A stretch of DNA of 64,000 nt, taken from assembly GCA_963739095.1 (NCBI GenBank), contig CAVTZF010000039.1, positions 124,001 through 188,000 of the forward strand, in the 5' to 3' direction. Below the pieces are notes generated by a model. It was given only the letters and a program-made list of their open reading frames with translations, did no database searches and was not told where the DNA came from. This document shows, piece after piece, positions 45,483-54,676 of this stretch. Both the position numbers and the translations under genes were made by a program. The stretch is from JACVRW01 sp963739095. Its GTDB lineage: Bacteria; Actinomycetota; Thermoleophilia; Solirubrobacterales; Thermoleophilaceae. Position 1 is the first letter of the stretch. The number at the start of each line of letters is the position of its first letter.

Positions 45483-46669
45483 CGAGCCTGGCAGCACCAA
45501 CCCGATAGCCGCGGGAAGCCCGCGCCGGTTGCCCCCGGGTCGAGCTGTCTCGACACCCCGGCGAACGCGCGGGCGCGACCGCCGGCGATCAGGAGCCACT
45601 GGTTCGCCTCCGGCCAGCCGACGAGCAGGCGGCGGCCGTTCGGCGACCAGGCGAGGTCGCGCAGCGTGCCCGAGCCGGTGAACATCGGCCGCGGGCGCCC
45701 GGGCTCGGCCTCGAGGCGCAGCGAGACGACCGACGACACTCCGCGGCGGCTGAACGAGAACGCCGCCCGGTGTCCGCGCGGGTGGGGCGCCACGGCGAGC
45801 GCGCGGGTTCCGGCCGGCAGGTCGCGCCTCGCCAGCAACGTGCCGTCGCGCGAGTAGACGAGCAGCGCGTCCCGGGTCAGCGCGGCAAGCCGGCGGCCGT
45901 CGCGCGTCCAGGCCAGCTGCAACGGTGCGCCGTCGCGCCCGCGCCAGAGCAGCCGTCCGCTGTCGGCGTCGACGGTCCGCAGGCCGCCCGCGGCCGTCGC
46001 GTAGGTGAGCACGTAGCCGCGCCCCGGTCGCCATGCCGGCGCGATCGTGCTCGCACCGGTCGCGACCAGGTGGTCGACGCCGCCACTGCCGTCCGCAACC
46101 CGCACCGACGTGTCGCCGCCGCGGCGCTCCAGATAGGCGACCCGGAAGCCGTCGCCGAGCGACCAGGCGGGCCCTGAGAGCCGGCCCGGCCTGCTGAACG
46201 ACCAGCGCGGCTCGCCGTCCGGCTCCATCGCCGTGATCCGGTGCCCGCGCGTCCCGACGACGAACAGGCCGCGCGGAGACCAGCCCACCTCGCGGTAGTC
46301 GCCGAGCCGGCGCACGCCGCCGCCCGGGTTGACCACCCAGGCGCCTGAGTCGGAGACCGCCAGCAGGCGTCCGCCGCCCGGGAAGCCGCGCAGCGTCGGC
46401 TGCGTCTCCTCGGGTCCGAGGCCGATGCGCTTCTCGATCCACTGACCCACCTGGGCGCCGGCCGGCGTCAGCAGGGCGGCCAGCACGACGGCGAGCAGCC
46501 CGGTGACGAGCGCGACCCGCAGCAGCGGCCGCGGCCGCCGCCTGACCGGGACGCGCTCGGCGAAGGCAGCCTCAGCCACCCGCCAGCTGCGCGCGCTGGC
46601 GGCCGCCTCGTCGGGCGCCTCGCGCTCGCGCAGCTCCGAGCGCAGCCGCTCCTCGACGCCCGCGCTCAC
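45479..46669 (-). CDS. Anti-sigma factor-like membrane protein with beta-propeller C-terminus
   Basis: 396 residues. The N-terminal ~45 residues (RSWRVAEAAFAERVPVRRR) face the cytoplasm, one membrane helix (LLRVALVTGLLAVVLAALL) follows, then WD40/TolB-like repeats such as VGWSPRGLFVVG, LAWTRDGRRLAALTRD and LAWSPNGRRLLVGW. The ATG/GTG start overlaps the sigma-factor stop, so it is presumably the regulator of that sigma factor. It lacks the zinc HxxxCxxC motif of ZAS anti-sigma factors. Sensor ligand unknown. Confidence 0.72.
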   Translation of the reverse strand: MSAGVEERLRSELREREAPDEAAASARSWRVAEAAFAERVPVRRRPRPLLRVALVTGLLAVVLAALLTPAGAQVGQWIEKRIGLGPEETQPTLRGFPGGGRLLAVSDSGAWVVNPGGGVRRLGDYREVGWSPRGLFVVGTRGHRITAMEPDGEPRWSFSRPGRLSGPAWSLGDGFRVAYLERRGGDTSVRVADGSGGVDHLVATGASTIAPAWRPGRGYVLTYATAAGGLRTVDADSGRLLWRGRDGAPLQLAWTRDGRRLAALTRDALLVYSRDGTLLARRDLPAGTRALAVAPHPRGHRAAFSFSRRGVSSVVSLRLEAEPGRPRPMFTGSGTLRDLAWSPNGRRLLVGWPEANQWLLIAGGRARAFAGVSRQLDPGATGAGFPRLSGWCCQAR

Positions 46670-47304
46670 CGCGACACCTCCTCAGGGAGCAGCTCGGCCA
46701 GCCGGTCGAGCGCCCGCCGCAGGCGCGAGTTGACGGTCCCGCGCGGCAGCTCGAGCGCGCGCGCGATCTCGCCAGGCGTGTACTCGAACAGGTAGCGCAG
46801 CGCGACGATCGCGCGCTGCTCCGGGCCGAGCTCGCGCAGCGCCCCGAGAAGCTCGTCCGAGAAGGGCAGCGAGGGACGGTCCGGCGGCGCTTCCTCGGGC
46901 GCTCCCGCCGCCGCGTCGACCTCGCGCCGCAGCGCGCGCGCCCGGCTCACGTCGATCGCGCGGTTCACGGCAATGCGATGCATCCAGGGGCCGAACGGGC
47001 GGCGCCGGTCGAAGCGGTCGAGGGCGCGCACGGCCGCCAGGAATGCCTCCTGCGCGATGTCCTCCGCCGCCGCGGCGTCGTGCACCACCAGGTAGGCGGC
47101 CCGGTACGCGCGCGGCCATTCGTGCCTGAAGAGCTGCTCGAGCGCCTCGACCGAGCCGCGCTGGGCATCACGGACGAGCCGCCGCTCGGTCGCCGTGCGC
47201 TCGTCGCCGGCACGCACGAGCCGTCGCGATCCCGCTGCGACGGGCGTCAGGGCCACAGGCCGATCCGCATTCACACTGGCGGCAGAGCTTTGCACGCGCT
47301 TCAC
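46666..47304 (-). CDS. ECF-type RNA polymerase sigma factor
   Basis: 212 residues. Region 2: LFRHEWPRAYRAAYLVVHDA and AEDIAQEAFLAAVRALDRFD with WMHRIAVNRAIDVSRAR. Region 4: LGPEQRAIVALRYLFEYTPG and EIARALELPRGTVNSRLRRAL. GTG start. Coupled to the propeller membrane protein, its likely anti-sigma factor. Target promoters not determined. Confidence 0.93.
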   Translation of the reverse strand: MKRVQSSAASVNADRPVALTPVAAGSRRLVRAGDERTATERRLVRDAQRGSVEALEQLFRHEWPRAYRAAYLVVHDAAAAEDIAQEAFLAAVRALDRFDRRRPFGPWMHRIAVNRAIDVSRARALRREVDAAAGAPEEAPPDRPSLPFSDELLGALRELGPEQRAIVALRYLFEYTPGEIARALELPRGTVNSRLRRALDRLAELLPEEVSR

Positions 47305-47371
47305 CCGTAGTCACTACGAGCGGGGGCGGCGGAGAGGTCCCGTGTCCCGTGGCCCGTGCAAGAGTTGGCGC

Positions 47372-48124
47372 GTGTCCTGGGTCGAGTCCTACTCGCAGAC
47401 CTTCTCCGCGCGCCACGACTCCTCCGAGTCCGGCGAGGCGAACTCGGTGCTCTCGGCACTCGAGGTGTTCCGCGACGAGCTGGCGGGGCTCTTTCCGGAG
47501 CTCCCGGAGGAGATCGCCGTCGTCCTTCACCCGCGCTCCGCCGCGCTCACGCTCGCCCATCCGTGGCTGCCGCTGGCGCGGCGCGTCAGCGCCCCGGCGG
47601 GCCGCCGCTACTTCGCGGGCTGGTTCTCGGAGACCGACATCCACGTGCTCTCGCCGCCTGCGCTCGAGGCCAGGGCCTCCAACGTCGAGGGCTCGCGCGA
47701 GGCGCTGCTGCTGTCGCCGCACCACGAGTACGCGCACGTCGTGCTCGGAGCGAACAGCGACGAGCTGCCACCACCCTTCTCGCCGTCGGCATTCCGCCGC
47801 TACGTGCGCTGGGCGTGGCTGTGCGAGGGCGCCGCCACCTGGCTGTCGGGGCAGACGCCGCACCTGCGCGCCGCGATCATGCGGCGGCTGCGCGAGGGCC
47901 GCCGGCCGGAGTTCCCGCCGGCCGCGGCAGACGCAATGCTGCTCGGCGGGACGATCTTCGAGATGCTCGAGCGGGAGGCGGGACCGCGCGCCGCCGCCGC
48001 GCTCGCCACCGGGCCGCTCGACCGCGGCGCCCGCTCGCTGCTCGTCGACGCCTTCGGGCGTCAGCTGCTGGCTATAGAGCGCGACTGGCGCGCGGCGCTC
48101 GACTCGCTGTCCGCCTCGAGCTGA
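47372..48124 (+). CDS. Putative zincin-type metalloprotease-like protein
   Basis: 250 residues. SPHHEYAHVVLGANSDELPP contains HExxH, and YVRWAWLCEGAATWLSGQ about 20 residues on supplies a possible third ligand Glu in EGAA, as in gluzincin-like proteins. The N-terminal part (VFRDELAGLFPELPEEIAVV) is family-unknown. No signal peptide. Divergent from the ECF sigma gene. Its 3' end overlaps the GGDEF gene by 64 bases. The call is by motif only. Confidence 0.65.
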   Translation: MSWVESYSQTFSARHDSSESGEANSVLSALEVFRDELAGLFPELPEEIAVVLHPRSAALTLAHPWLPLARRVSAPAGRRYFAGWFSETDIHVLSPPALEARASNVEGSREALLLSPHHEYAHVVLGANSDELPPPFSPSAFRRYVRWAWLCEGAATWLSGQTPHLRAAIMRRLREGRRPEFPPAAADAMLLGGTIFEMLEREAGPRAAAALATGPLDRGARSLLVDAFGRQLLAIERDWRAALDSLSASS

Positions 48125-50319
48125 GTCGCGCGGGCCGCGCGCAGCGCAGCCCCGACCTGGTCGGCGATCGTCTGCATCAGGCGCGCGTCGTCGTCGTCGA
48201 AGGCATCGGCGCGCACCTCCTCGATGTCGATCGCTCCCCACAGCTCGCCGCCGACCCAGATCGGCGTCGCGAGCTCGGAGCGCACCTCGGCCAGCCCGGG
48301 GACGAGCCGGTAGTCGGGCTCGGAGCGGACGTCGCCGGAAAGCACCGCACGGCGCTCGCGCACGCAGCGGCCGATCAGCCCCGACTCGAGCGGCTGCGCC
48401 CAACGGTCGACACCGAGCCGGCGCAGCGCCACGCCGCGCATCGCAACGCTCTCGACATAGCCGTCGCCGCGCACTCGCAGGATCGCGGTGAGCGCGAACT
48501 GGAACGCGCGCTGAACCTCGTCGACCGCCGCCTGGGCGATCGCCCGCTCGTCGTCGAGGGCCGCGACGCGCGCAGCCACCGTCCCGGCCAGCGCCAGCTG
48601 GCGCGTGCGCTTGCGCAGCTCGGCCGTCTGCTCGCGGGCGCGCTCGATCCAGACGCGCGCGTCTCCGTCCACCTCCGGGCCGGGCTCGACGCGCGCCTGC
48701 GCCGCCGGGACGAAGAGCGCCGGCAGCACGGAGCTGCGCACGGCGCTGCCGCGCCCCTGGTGCTGCTTGCCGTAGCGAAGCGCACGGTCGGCCCGTTCGA
48801 TCAGCGAGGTCACGCCCTCGCCCTCGTGCCACTCGGCGATCCCCGCGGTCGCACCGCCCTCGCCATCGATGTAGTCGAGCTTCCCGAAGGCGCGCCCGAC
48901 GCCGGCGATCGCGCGCGCCGTGACCTCAGCCGCCTCGTGCTCGTCCGCGTCCACCGCGACGATCGCGAACTCGTCGCCCCCGTAGCGCCCGACGAGGTCG
49001 TAGCCGCGCACGCTGTGGCGCAGCGCCCTGCCGACCCGCCGCAGCAGCTCGTCCCCCGCGAGATGGCCGTGGCGCTCGTTCACCTGCTTGAAGTTGTCGA
49101 GGTCGAGGATCGCCAGGGAGAAGCCGTGACCGGTGCGCCGGCAGCGCTCGAGCTCACGCCGCAGGGTGTCGTGCAGCGCGGCGTGGTTGAGGCAGCCGGT
49201 CAGCGAGTCGGTGCGGGCGGCGAGCATCAGGCCGGCGTGCACGCTCGCGTTGCGGCAGGCCGCGGCGGCCAGGTCGGCGAACGCCTCGAGCAGCGCGAGG
49301 TCGTCGCGCGTGACGAGGTGCGGCTTGAAGTGCCCGACCGCGAGCGCCCCGCGCAGCTCTCGATCCCAGAACATCGGCACGGCCAGCGAGCTCTTGACGT
49401 TGTCGAACGGGGCGAGCGGGACCTGCCGCGGCAGGCCCTGGTAGTCGTTCGTGAGCATCGACTCGCCGCGCTCGACCACCTTGCCGACGAGCCCCTCGCC
49501 CGTCTCCACGCGCGCTCCGATCAGCTCGGCTCCCAGGCCGAAGGTCGCCTCGAAGCGCAGGCCCTCGGCGGCGTTGCCGAGGAAGACGTTCGCGTAGTCG
49601 GCGTCGAGGATGCGCGCCGCCTCCTCGCAGATGCGCACGAGGACGCGGTTGAGGTCGAGGCTCTCGCTGAGCGTGCGGGCGGCCCGCGTCAGCGACGCCT
49701 GGCGGGCGTGCCGGGCCGCACTCTCGGCCGCGAGCTCGAGCTGCGCGAGGCCCGCCCCGGCCGCGGCGGCGAACGCGCGCGCGACGTCGAGGTCCTCCGC
49801 CCCCAGCTCGAGTTGCTCACTCGTGCGGGCCAGGATCAGCACGTGCCCGATGCGCTCGCGGACCCGCATCGGCAGGAGCAGGGCCGAGCGCAGCTCGTCG
49901 GAGAGGCCGAGCGCGCGCGCCAGCGACACGGCCTCGTCGCCCAGCACGACGCGAGCCCCCTCGCGCGCGGTCAACAGCCGCGCCACGGCCGGCAGCGCGC
50001 TGAGGGCGCGCGAGCCGTTGCCCGCCCCGGTCGGCGGTTCGGCGGCCACGACCTCCGTGTGCCCCTCGACCTCTGCGACGGACAGCAGGACCGCGCTGTC
50101 GACGCGGAAGAAGGCGCGCGCCTCGTGCACGAGCGTGCCGGCCACCGACCCCGGCGCCCCCATCGCGGTGGCGCTGCCGAGCAGCCGCGTTACGGCATGC
50201 ATCGCCTCTCCCGCATCACCGAAGCGGGCACTCGCGAGACGGTCAGCGCCGTCCGGCCAGCGGGGGGCGCGCGCGGCCATCTCCCCTGTATCGGCCGGAA
50301 TATGTCCGGGCTTGAGCAT
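48061..50319 (-). CDS. GAF/GGDEF diguanylate cyclase-like signalling protein
   Basis: 752 residues. GAF domain about 55-195, second GAF about 215-365, then GGDEF about 375-530 with an intact RYGGDEFAIV loop (near residue 443) and FKQVNERHGHLAGDELLRR, then a coiled linker and a third GAF (about 585-730). It should make c-di-GMP in response to ligands or redox signals. No EAL domain. No RxxD inhibitory site obvious. ATG at 50319. Confidence 0.88.
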   Translation of the reverse strand: MLKPGHIPADTGEMAARAPRWPDGADRLASARFGDAGEAMHAVTRLLGSATAMGAPGSVAGTLVHEARAFFRVDSAVLLSVAEVEGHTEVVAAEPPTGAGNGSRALSALPAVARLLTAREGARVVLGDEAVSLARALGLSDELRSALLLPMRVRERIGHVLILARTSEQLELGAEDLDVARAFAAAAGAGLAQLELAAESAARHARQASLTRAARTLSESLDLNRVLVRICEEAARILDADYANVFLGNAAEGLRFEATFGLGAELIGARVETGEGLVGKVVERGESMLTNDYQGLPRQVPLAPFDNVKSSLAVPMFWDRELRGALAVGHFKPHLVTRDDLALLEAFADLAAAACRNASVHAGLMLAARTDSLTGCLNHAALHDTLRRELERCRRTGHGFSLAILDLDNFKQVNERHGHLAGDELLRRVGRALRHSVRGYDLVGRYGGDEFAIVAVDADEHEAAEVTARAIAGVGRAFGKLDYIDGEGGATAGIAEWHEGEGVTSLIERADRALRYGKQHQGRGSAVRSSVLPALFVPAAQARVEPGPEVDGDARVWIERAREQTAELRKRTRQLALAGTVAARVAALDDERAIAQAAVDEVQRAFQFALTAILRVRGDGYVESVAMRGVALRRLGVDRWAQPLESGLIGRCVRERRAVLSGDVRSEPDYRLVPGLAEVRSELATPIWVGGELWGAIDIEEVRADAFDDDDARLMQTIADQVGAALRAARATQLEADSESSAARQSRSIASS

Positions 50320-50327
50320 TTCGCCGC

Positions 50328-51443
50328 CTAGAGGCCGAGTGTCTTGGCGATGATGTTCTTCTGGATCTCCGACGTGCCGCCGTAGATCGTCGTGACGACA
50401 GCCGCGCGCAGGTAGCGCTCCATCGGATACTCGGTCGCGTAGCCGTAGCCGCCCATCACCTGAACGCCCTCGAGCGCGCAGCGCTTGGCCAGCTCGGTGG
50501 CGGCGAGCTTGGCCATCGAAGCCTCCTGGGGAAGCATCCGGTTCGGGTCCTCATCGGTCATGGCGGCGACCCAGCGAACCAGCAGCCGCACCTGTGTCAG
50601 CTCGGTCGCGAGCTCGGCGAAGCGGTGCGAGATCGCCTGGAAGCTGCCCACCGGCCTGCCGAACTGCTTGCGCTCCTTCGAGTAGGCGAGCGCGTCGTCG
50701 AAGGTGCGCTGCGCCAGCCCGAGTGACGTCGCGGCGAGGATCGTGCGCTCGTAGTTGAGCCCCGCCATCAGCTGGGTCCAGCCGTTCCCGTCGACACCCA
50801 GCAGCGCCTCCTCCGGCACGCGCACACCGTCGAGATGGATCTCGTTGGTCTCCTCCCCGCCGAGCGTCTTGATCGGCGTGAGCGTCATGCCCTCGGTCTC
50901 ACGCGGGACGAGGATCATCGACATGTCCTCGTGGCGCTCGCCCGGCCCCGTCCGGCACACGATCAGGATGTGGCTCGCCTTGTGCGCGTACGAGCACCAC
51001 ATCTTCGCCCCGTCGACCACCCACTCGCCGTTGTCGCGGCGGGCGCGGGTCTTCAGTGCGGCGACGTCCGAGCCGGCGTCGGGCTCGGACATCGCGATCG
51101 CCAGCGTCCCGCCCTTGACCACCCGGCCGAACAGCTCGCGCTTCTGCTCCTCGCTGCCGAAGCGGTTGAGCGCACCAACGACGATCAGGGTCACGCCGTA
51201 GGCGCCGATCGGCACGCGGCCGCGCGTCGTCTCCTCGAGGAAGAGCGTCGCGTCGAGGAAGCTGCCGCCCGAGCCGCCGTACTCCTCAGGGATCTGGATC
51301 CCGTACCAGCCGAGCTCGCCCATGCGGGCGGCGACGGCCTCGTCGTGGTTGTCCTCCTCGGGGCGCTCGAAGCGCTCGCGCTCGGCGAAGTCGCGCAGCG
51401 CCTCGACGAACGCCTGCTGCTCGTCCGTGAGCCCGGTCGTCAC
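50328..51443 (-). CDS. Acyl-CoA dehydrogenase (second of pair)
   Basis: 371 residues. IAMSEPDAGSDVAALKTRAR, VDGAKMWCSYAHKASHILIV, RKQFGRPVGSFQAISHRFAE and the C-terminal VQVMGGYGYATEYPMERYLR are diagnostic. FAD-dependent oxidation of acyl-CoA. The GTG start overlaps the upstream acyl-CoA dehydrogenase (GTGA). Substrate chain unknown. QVMGGYGYATEYPMER is followed by the normal FAD-binding tail GGTSEIQKNIIAKTLGL. Confidence 0.92.
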   Translation of the reverse strand: MTTGLTDEQQAFVEALRDFAERERFERPEEDNHDEAVAARMGELGWYGIQIPEEYGGSGGSFLDATLFLEETTRGRVPIGAYGVTLIVVGALNRFGSEEQKRELFGRVVKGGTLAIAMSEPDAGSDVAALKTRARRDNGEWVVDGAKMWCSYAHKASHILIVCRTGPGERHEDMSMILVPRETEGMTLTPIKTLGGEETNEIHLDGVRVPEEALLGVDGNGWTQLMAGLNYERTILAATSLGLAQRTFDDALAYSKERKQFGRPVGSFQAISHRFAELATELTQVRLLVRWVAAMTDEDPNRMLPQEASMAKLAATELAKRCALEGVQVMGGYGYATEYPMERYLRAAVVTTIYGGTSEIQKNIIAKTLGL

Positions 51444-52696
51444 GCGCGCGCTTGCGTCCCGGCGGCGACCGGCGCCCGGTCCTGCTCGGTGTCGGTCGGC
51501 CGGAAGCGGTTCAGCTCGCGCACGGCGATGACCATCTTGTGGACCTCGTCGGGCCCGTCTGCGATCCGCAGCCAGCGCCCCTGGCGCCACATCGCGGCGA
51601 GCGGCGTGTCGTCGGACATGCCGAGCGCGCCGTGCACCTGCATCGCCCGGTCGAGCACGCGCTGGTGCATCTGAGCGGCGATGACCTTGATCATCGAGAT
51701 GTCCTGGCGCGCCGCGCGCTTGCCCTCGGTGTCCATCTTCCACGCGGCGTGCAGCACCATCAGCCGCGCCTGGTTGATCTCCATGCGCGACTTCGCGACG
51801 AAGTCCTGGACGAACTGCTTCTCCGCCAGCGGCCCGCCGAACGCCTCGCGCCCGTGGGCCCGCGTGCACATCAGGCCGAAGGCGCGCTCTGCCGAGCCGA
51901 TGGCGCGCATGCAGTGGTGGATGCGGCCCGGGCCGAGCCGGTCCTGGGCGATCTGAAAGCCGGAGCCGCGCGTGCCGAGCAGGTTGTCAGCCGGCACGCG
52001 GCAGTCCTCGTAGAGCACCTCCCAGTGCCCAGGGCCCTCGTCGTGGCCCATCACGGGAACCGGCCGGACGCCCGTGAAGCCCGGCGTGTCGACCGGCACG
52101 AGGATCATCGAAGCGCGCTTGTGCGGCGGGGCGTCGGGATCGGTCACCACCATCGCGATCGCGACGCCGGCGCCGTTGTAGCCCGACGTGAACCACTTGT
52201 GCCCGTTGATGACCCACTCGTCGCCCTCGAGCTCGGCGCGCGTCACGAGCCCGGTGGGGTCGGAGCCCGCCGTCTCGGGCTCGGTCATCGAGAAGCAGGA
52301 ACGCGTCTCGCCGTCGAGCAGCGGCTGCAGCCAGCGGTCCTTCTGCCCGTCGGTCCCGTGCTCGGCGAGGATCTCCATGTTGCCGGTGTCGGGCGCCGCG
52401 CAGTTGAAGACCATCGGCGCGACGGCGCTGCGGCCCATCTCCTCGCAGAGCATCCCGTACTCCCAGTTGAGGAGCCCGGGGCCGTAGCGGTCGTCCGGCA
52501 TGAACAGGTTCCAGAGACCCTCGGAGCGCGCGCGCTCGCGCAGCTCGACGAGGATCGCCGGATACGCCGTACCCGGCTCGACCTCGCGGTCGAGTGCCTC
52601 GAGGGCCTCGCGCTCGACCGGATCGACGTGCTGCCTCGTGAACTCGCGGACTCGGTCGAGGAGGGTCGCGACGCGCTCCGACGGTGCAAATTCCAT
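51440..52696 (-). CDS. Acyl-CoA dehydrogenase (first of pair)
   Basis: 418 residues, longer type resembling ACAD10/11-like bacterial enzymes. FSMTEPETAGSDPTGLVTRA, INGHKWFTSGYNGAGVAIAM, EAFGGPLAEKQFVQDFVAKS and MQVHGALGMSDDTPLAAMWR are present. Paired with a second acyl-CoA dehydrogenase downstream, suggesting a heteromeric enzyme or sequential steps. ATG at 52696. Confidence 0.92.
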   Translation of the reverse strand: MEFAPSERVATLLDRVREFTRQHVDPVEREALEALDREVEPGTAYPAILVELRERARSEGLWNLFMPDDRYGPGLLNWEYGMLCEEMGRSAVAPMVFNCAAPDTGNMEILAEHGTDGQKDRWLQPLLDGETRSCFSMTEPETAGSDPTGLVTRAELEGDEWVINGHKWFTSGYNGAGVAIAMVVTDPDAPPHKRASMILVPVDTPGFTGVRPVPVMGHDEGPGHWEVLYEDCRVPADNLLGTRGSGFQIAQDRLGPGRIHHCMRAIGSAERAFGLMCTRAHGREAFGGPLAEKQFVQDFVAKSRMEINQARLMVLHAAWKMDTEGKRAARQDISMIKVIAAQMHQRVLDRAMQVHGALGMSDDTPLAAMWRQGRWLRIADGPDEVHKMVIAVRELNRFRPTDTEQDRAPVAAGTQARA

Positions 52697-52724
52697 GGCG
52701 CCGCAGCCTACCTGCTGCGGCCGC

Positions 52725-53204
52725 TCAGCCCCCCTGCAGAAGCAGCCACGCGATCAGCGCCGCCGCAGCCCCGCCGCCCAGCACCGCGCCGATGAGGATG
52801 AGCGGGTTGGGCCGCGCCGAACCGCCGTCGCCGGTGGGCGCGAGCTGGGCCTCGAGCAACACGTCGCGGGCCGCCTCGGCCCCCGCCAGCGGCACCATCA
52901 CGTCGCGCGGACCGGCGGCAAGGAAGTCGGGGACGTCGAAGCCGGCGGTTCGTCGCAATATGCTCGGCACGCCTTCCTCGAGCAGGAGATTCTGGATCAG
53001 CTCGGCCTCTGCCTGGTTGCGTCCGCCGGCGACCCGCACGAGCTGGCCCTCGGTGTAGACGGGGTTGACCTTCCGGGCGCGCCCGTGCGCCTCGTTGAGC
53101 GGAGCCTCGAGCGGCTCGCCGCCGGTCACGGCGAGCGGCATGCCGCAGCCCGTGCAGAACGCTCCCCCGTCGCGCTGCGGCAGGCCGCACGCGGGACAGG
53201 ACAG
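52725..53204 (-). CDS. Zinc-ribbon/DUF2007-type membrane protein with a probable CTG start
   Basis: 159 residues if begun at CTG 53204: SCPACGLPQRDGGAFCTGCG is a zinc ribbon with two CxxC pairs, then VYTEGQLVRVAGGRNQAEAE through LLLEEGVPSILRR and VMVPLAGAEAARDVLLEAQ (DUF2007, a putative signal-transducing fold), and a C-terminal membrane helix LILIGAVLGGGAAAALIAWL. The first ATG in frame (53141) would cut off the zinc ribbon. CTG follows the JAMM stop by one base. Function unknown. Confidence 0.65.
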   Translation of the reverse strand: MSCPACGLPQRDGGAFCTGCGMPLAVTGGEPLEAPLNEAHGRARKVNPVYTEGQLVRVAGGRNQAEAELIQNLLLEEGVPSILRRTAGFDVPDFLAAGPRDVMVPLAGAEAARDVLLEAQLAPTGDGGSARPNPLILIGAVLGGGAAAALIAWLLLQGG

Positions 53205-53205
53205 G

Positions 53206-53598
53206 TCAGGAGCCGACGTCGAGCTCCTCCTCCTTCACCGCTCCGTCGGCGATCTTCCAGGCGCGCACGAGCGGGGCGTCGCCGTTCTCGAGCGAGACGA
53301 TCAGGTAGGTCCAGTGCGGGTAGGTCGCGAGGTTGATGTCGGTCTGCGAAGGCTCAGCTGCGCTGCGCGGGTGCGAGTGGTAGATGCCGACCTCGAAGCC
53401 GTCGTCGTCGAGCTCGTTGGCCGCGAACAGGCTCTTGTGGTCGAGCGAGTAGCCGTAGGGTGAGCGGCGCTCGTTTTCGGCGCGGAACACCTGCTGCACC
53501 TCGCCGTCGCGCGCACTCAGGTAGCCGCAACATTCGTTGGGCGCCTCGTCGCGCGCGTGTGCGACGAGCTCGTCCCAGTCGGCCTTCGAGATGCGCAT
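53206..53598 (-). CDS. mec: JAMM/MPN+ metalloprotease (Mec-like)
   Basis: 130 residues. The JAMM zinc motif is YHSHPRSAAEPSQTDINLA (HxHx7Sx2D), with E in APNECCGYLSA. Mycobacterial Mec+ hydrolyses cysteine from the sulfur carrier CysO, and related QbsD trims residues after the diglycine of QbsE. The window also has CysO ending GGSA, CysM and a MoeZ-like enzyme, so a role in this pathway is likely. ATG at 53598. Confidence 0.85.
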   Translation of the reverse strand: MRISKADWDELVAHARDEAPNECCGYLSARDGEVQQVFRAENERRSPYGYSLDHKSLFAANELDDDGFEVGIYHSHPRSAAEPSQTDINLATYPHWTYLIVSLENGDAPLVRAWKIADGAVKEEELDVGS

Positions 53599-53622
53599 GG
53601 CGGGAAGGCTAGTGTGCGAGCG

Positions 53623-54168
53623 ATGGCTGCCCGGGTCACTCGACGCGCCGCCCTGGGCGGTGGCGCCACGCTGCTCCTCGCCTCCTGCGGCGGCGGCGAT
53701 CCGCCGCCCTCCGGCGGCGCGCGGCCGGGCTCGGGCGCGGGGCTGCTCGGGTCGCTGCTGGCGCTCGAGCGAGCCGTCATCACGGCCTACAACGCCTCGG
53801 CGCCGGTGCTGCGCGGCGACGCGTTGCTGCTCTCGCGAGAGATCCGCGCCCAGGAGGAGGAGCACGTGCGCCGGCTCGAGCGCGCGATCCGCGACCTTGG
53901 CGGCGAGCCGCCGGCGGGCCGCGACGCCGCCGAGTACGAGCGCCAGTTCCCGCGCCTGCGCACCCAGGCGGACGCCCTGCGCTTCCTCGAGGACCTCGAG
54001 GAGCGCCAGCTGCGCGGTTACCTCGAGGCGCTCGAAGAGCTGCCCGAGCTCGAGCTGCGCAGGATGGCCGCCGAGATCGGCGCCGACGAGGGCGAGCAGC
54101 TCGCGGTCGTGCGCGTGCTCGCCGGCGGGCCGGCCTCGCCGCACCCGTTCGAGACGGGCGCCCTGTGA
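53623..54168 (+). CDS. Tat-exported ferritin-like lipoprotein
   Basis: 181 residues. Tat-type signal TRRAALGGGATLLLASCGGG ends in a lipobox (LASC), so exported folded and lipid-anchored. The mature part is a four-helix ferritin-like domain: LLALERAVITAYNASAPVLR, AQEEEHVRRLERAIRDLGGE and ERQLRGYLEALEELPELELR. Glu/His ligands (E in LLALE, EEEH) are present. ATG 53623. Coupled to a second similar gene. Confidence 0.75.
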   Translation: MAARVTRRAALGGGATLLLASCGGGDPPPSGGARPGSGAGLLGSLLALERAVITAYNASAPVLRGDALLLSREIRAQEEEHVRRLERAIRDLGGEPPAGRDAAEYERQFPRLRTQADALRFLEDLEERQLRGYLEALEELPELELRRMAAEIGADEGEQLAVVRVLAGGPASPHPFETGAL

Positions 54169-54671
54169 GCGCCGCGCCCACCCGGCGAGCCCTGCTCGGA
54201 GCCGCCGCCGCCCTCGCCGTGGCAGCGCCCGCCTACGCCCAGAGCGGGCGCTCGGACGGCGAGATCCTCGAGGAGCTGCTCGCACTCGAGGCCCGGCTCG
54301 CGGGCGCCTACGAGGCGGCGCTCCGGCGCGATGCGATCGACAGCGGCCTCGGCGAGCTGCTGCTCGAGCAGGAGCGCGAGCACATCCGCGGGCTCGAGCA
54401 GTCGCTGCGCTCTGTGGGCGGGCGTTCGCCTCGCGCCGGCGTGCCTCCGCGCGAGCTCGGCTCAGCGCTCCGCAGCCGGGCGGCCTTCGCGCGCTTCGCG
54501 CTCGACCTCGAGGCTCAGGCGGTGGCGGCCTACACGTCGGCGGCCGCTGAGATCCGGCCGGGCCTGCGGCGCCCGCTGGGGTCGATCATGGCGTGCGAGG
54601 CGGCCCACGAGGTCGCCCTGCGTGCCGCCGCCGGGCTCCCGTTGCTGGCGGGGGGCGCCGGACGCGAGTAG
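54165..54671 (+). CDS. Tat-signal ferritin-like protein
   Basis: 168 residues. Signal PTRRALLGAAAALAVAAPAYA then the ferritin-like core ILEELLALEARLAGAYEAAL, LLLEQEREHIRGLEQSLRS, DLEAQAVAAYTSAAAEIR and CEAAHEVALRAAAG. The helices contain the expected Glu and ExxH ligands. GTG start overlaps the previous gene (GTGA). tatA follows immediately, fitting Tat export. Confidence 0.75.
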   Translation: MSAAPTRRALLGAAAALAVAAPAYAQSGRSDGEILEELLALEARLAGAYEAALRRDAIDSGLGELLLEQEREHIRGLEQSLRSVGGRSPRAGVPPRELGSALRSRAAFARFALDLEAQAVAAYTSAAAEIRPGLRRPLGSIMACEAAHEVALRAAAGLPLLAGGAGRE

Positions 54672-54676
54672 CCTGC

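Noticed and set aside
47356..50331. Very long open frame on the plus strand opposite the GGDEF gene
   Set aside because: High GC keeps the opposite strand open. Its product is Arg/Ala/Gly-rich with no motif, while the minus strand encodes clear GAF and GGDEF domains.
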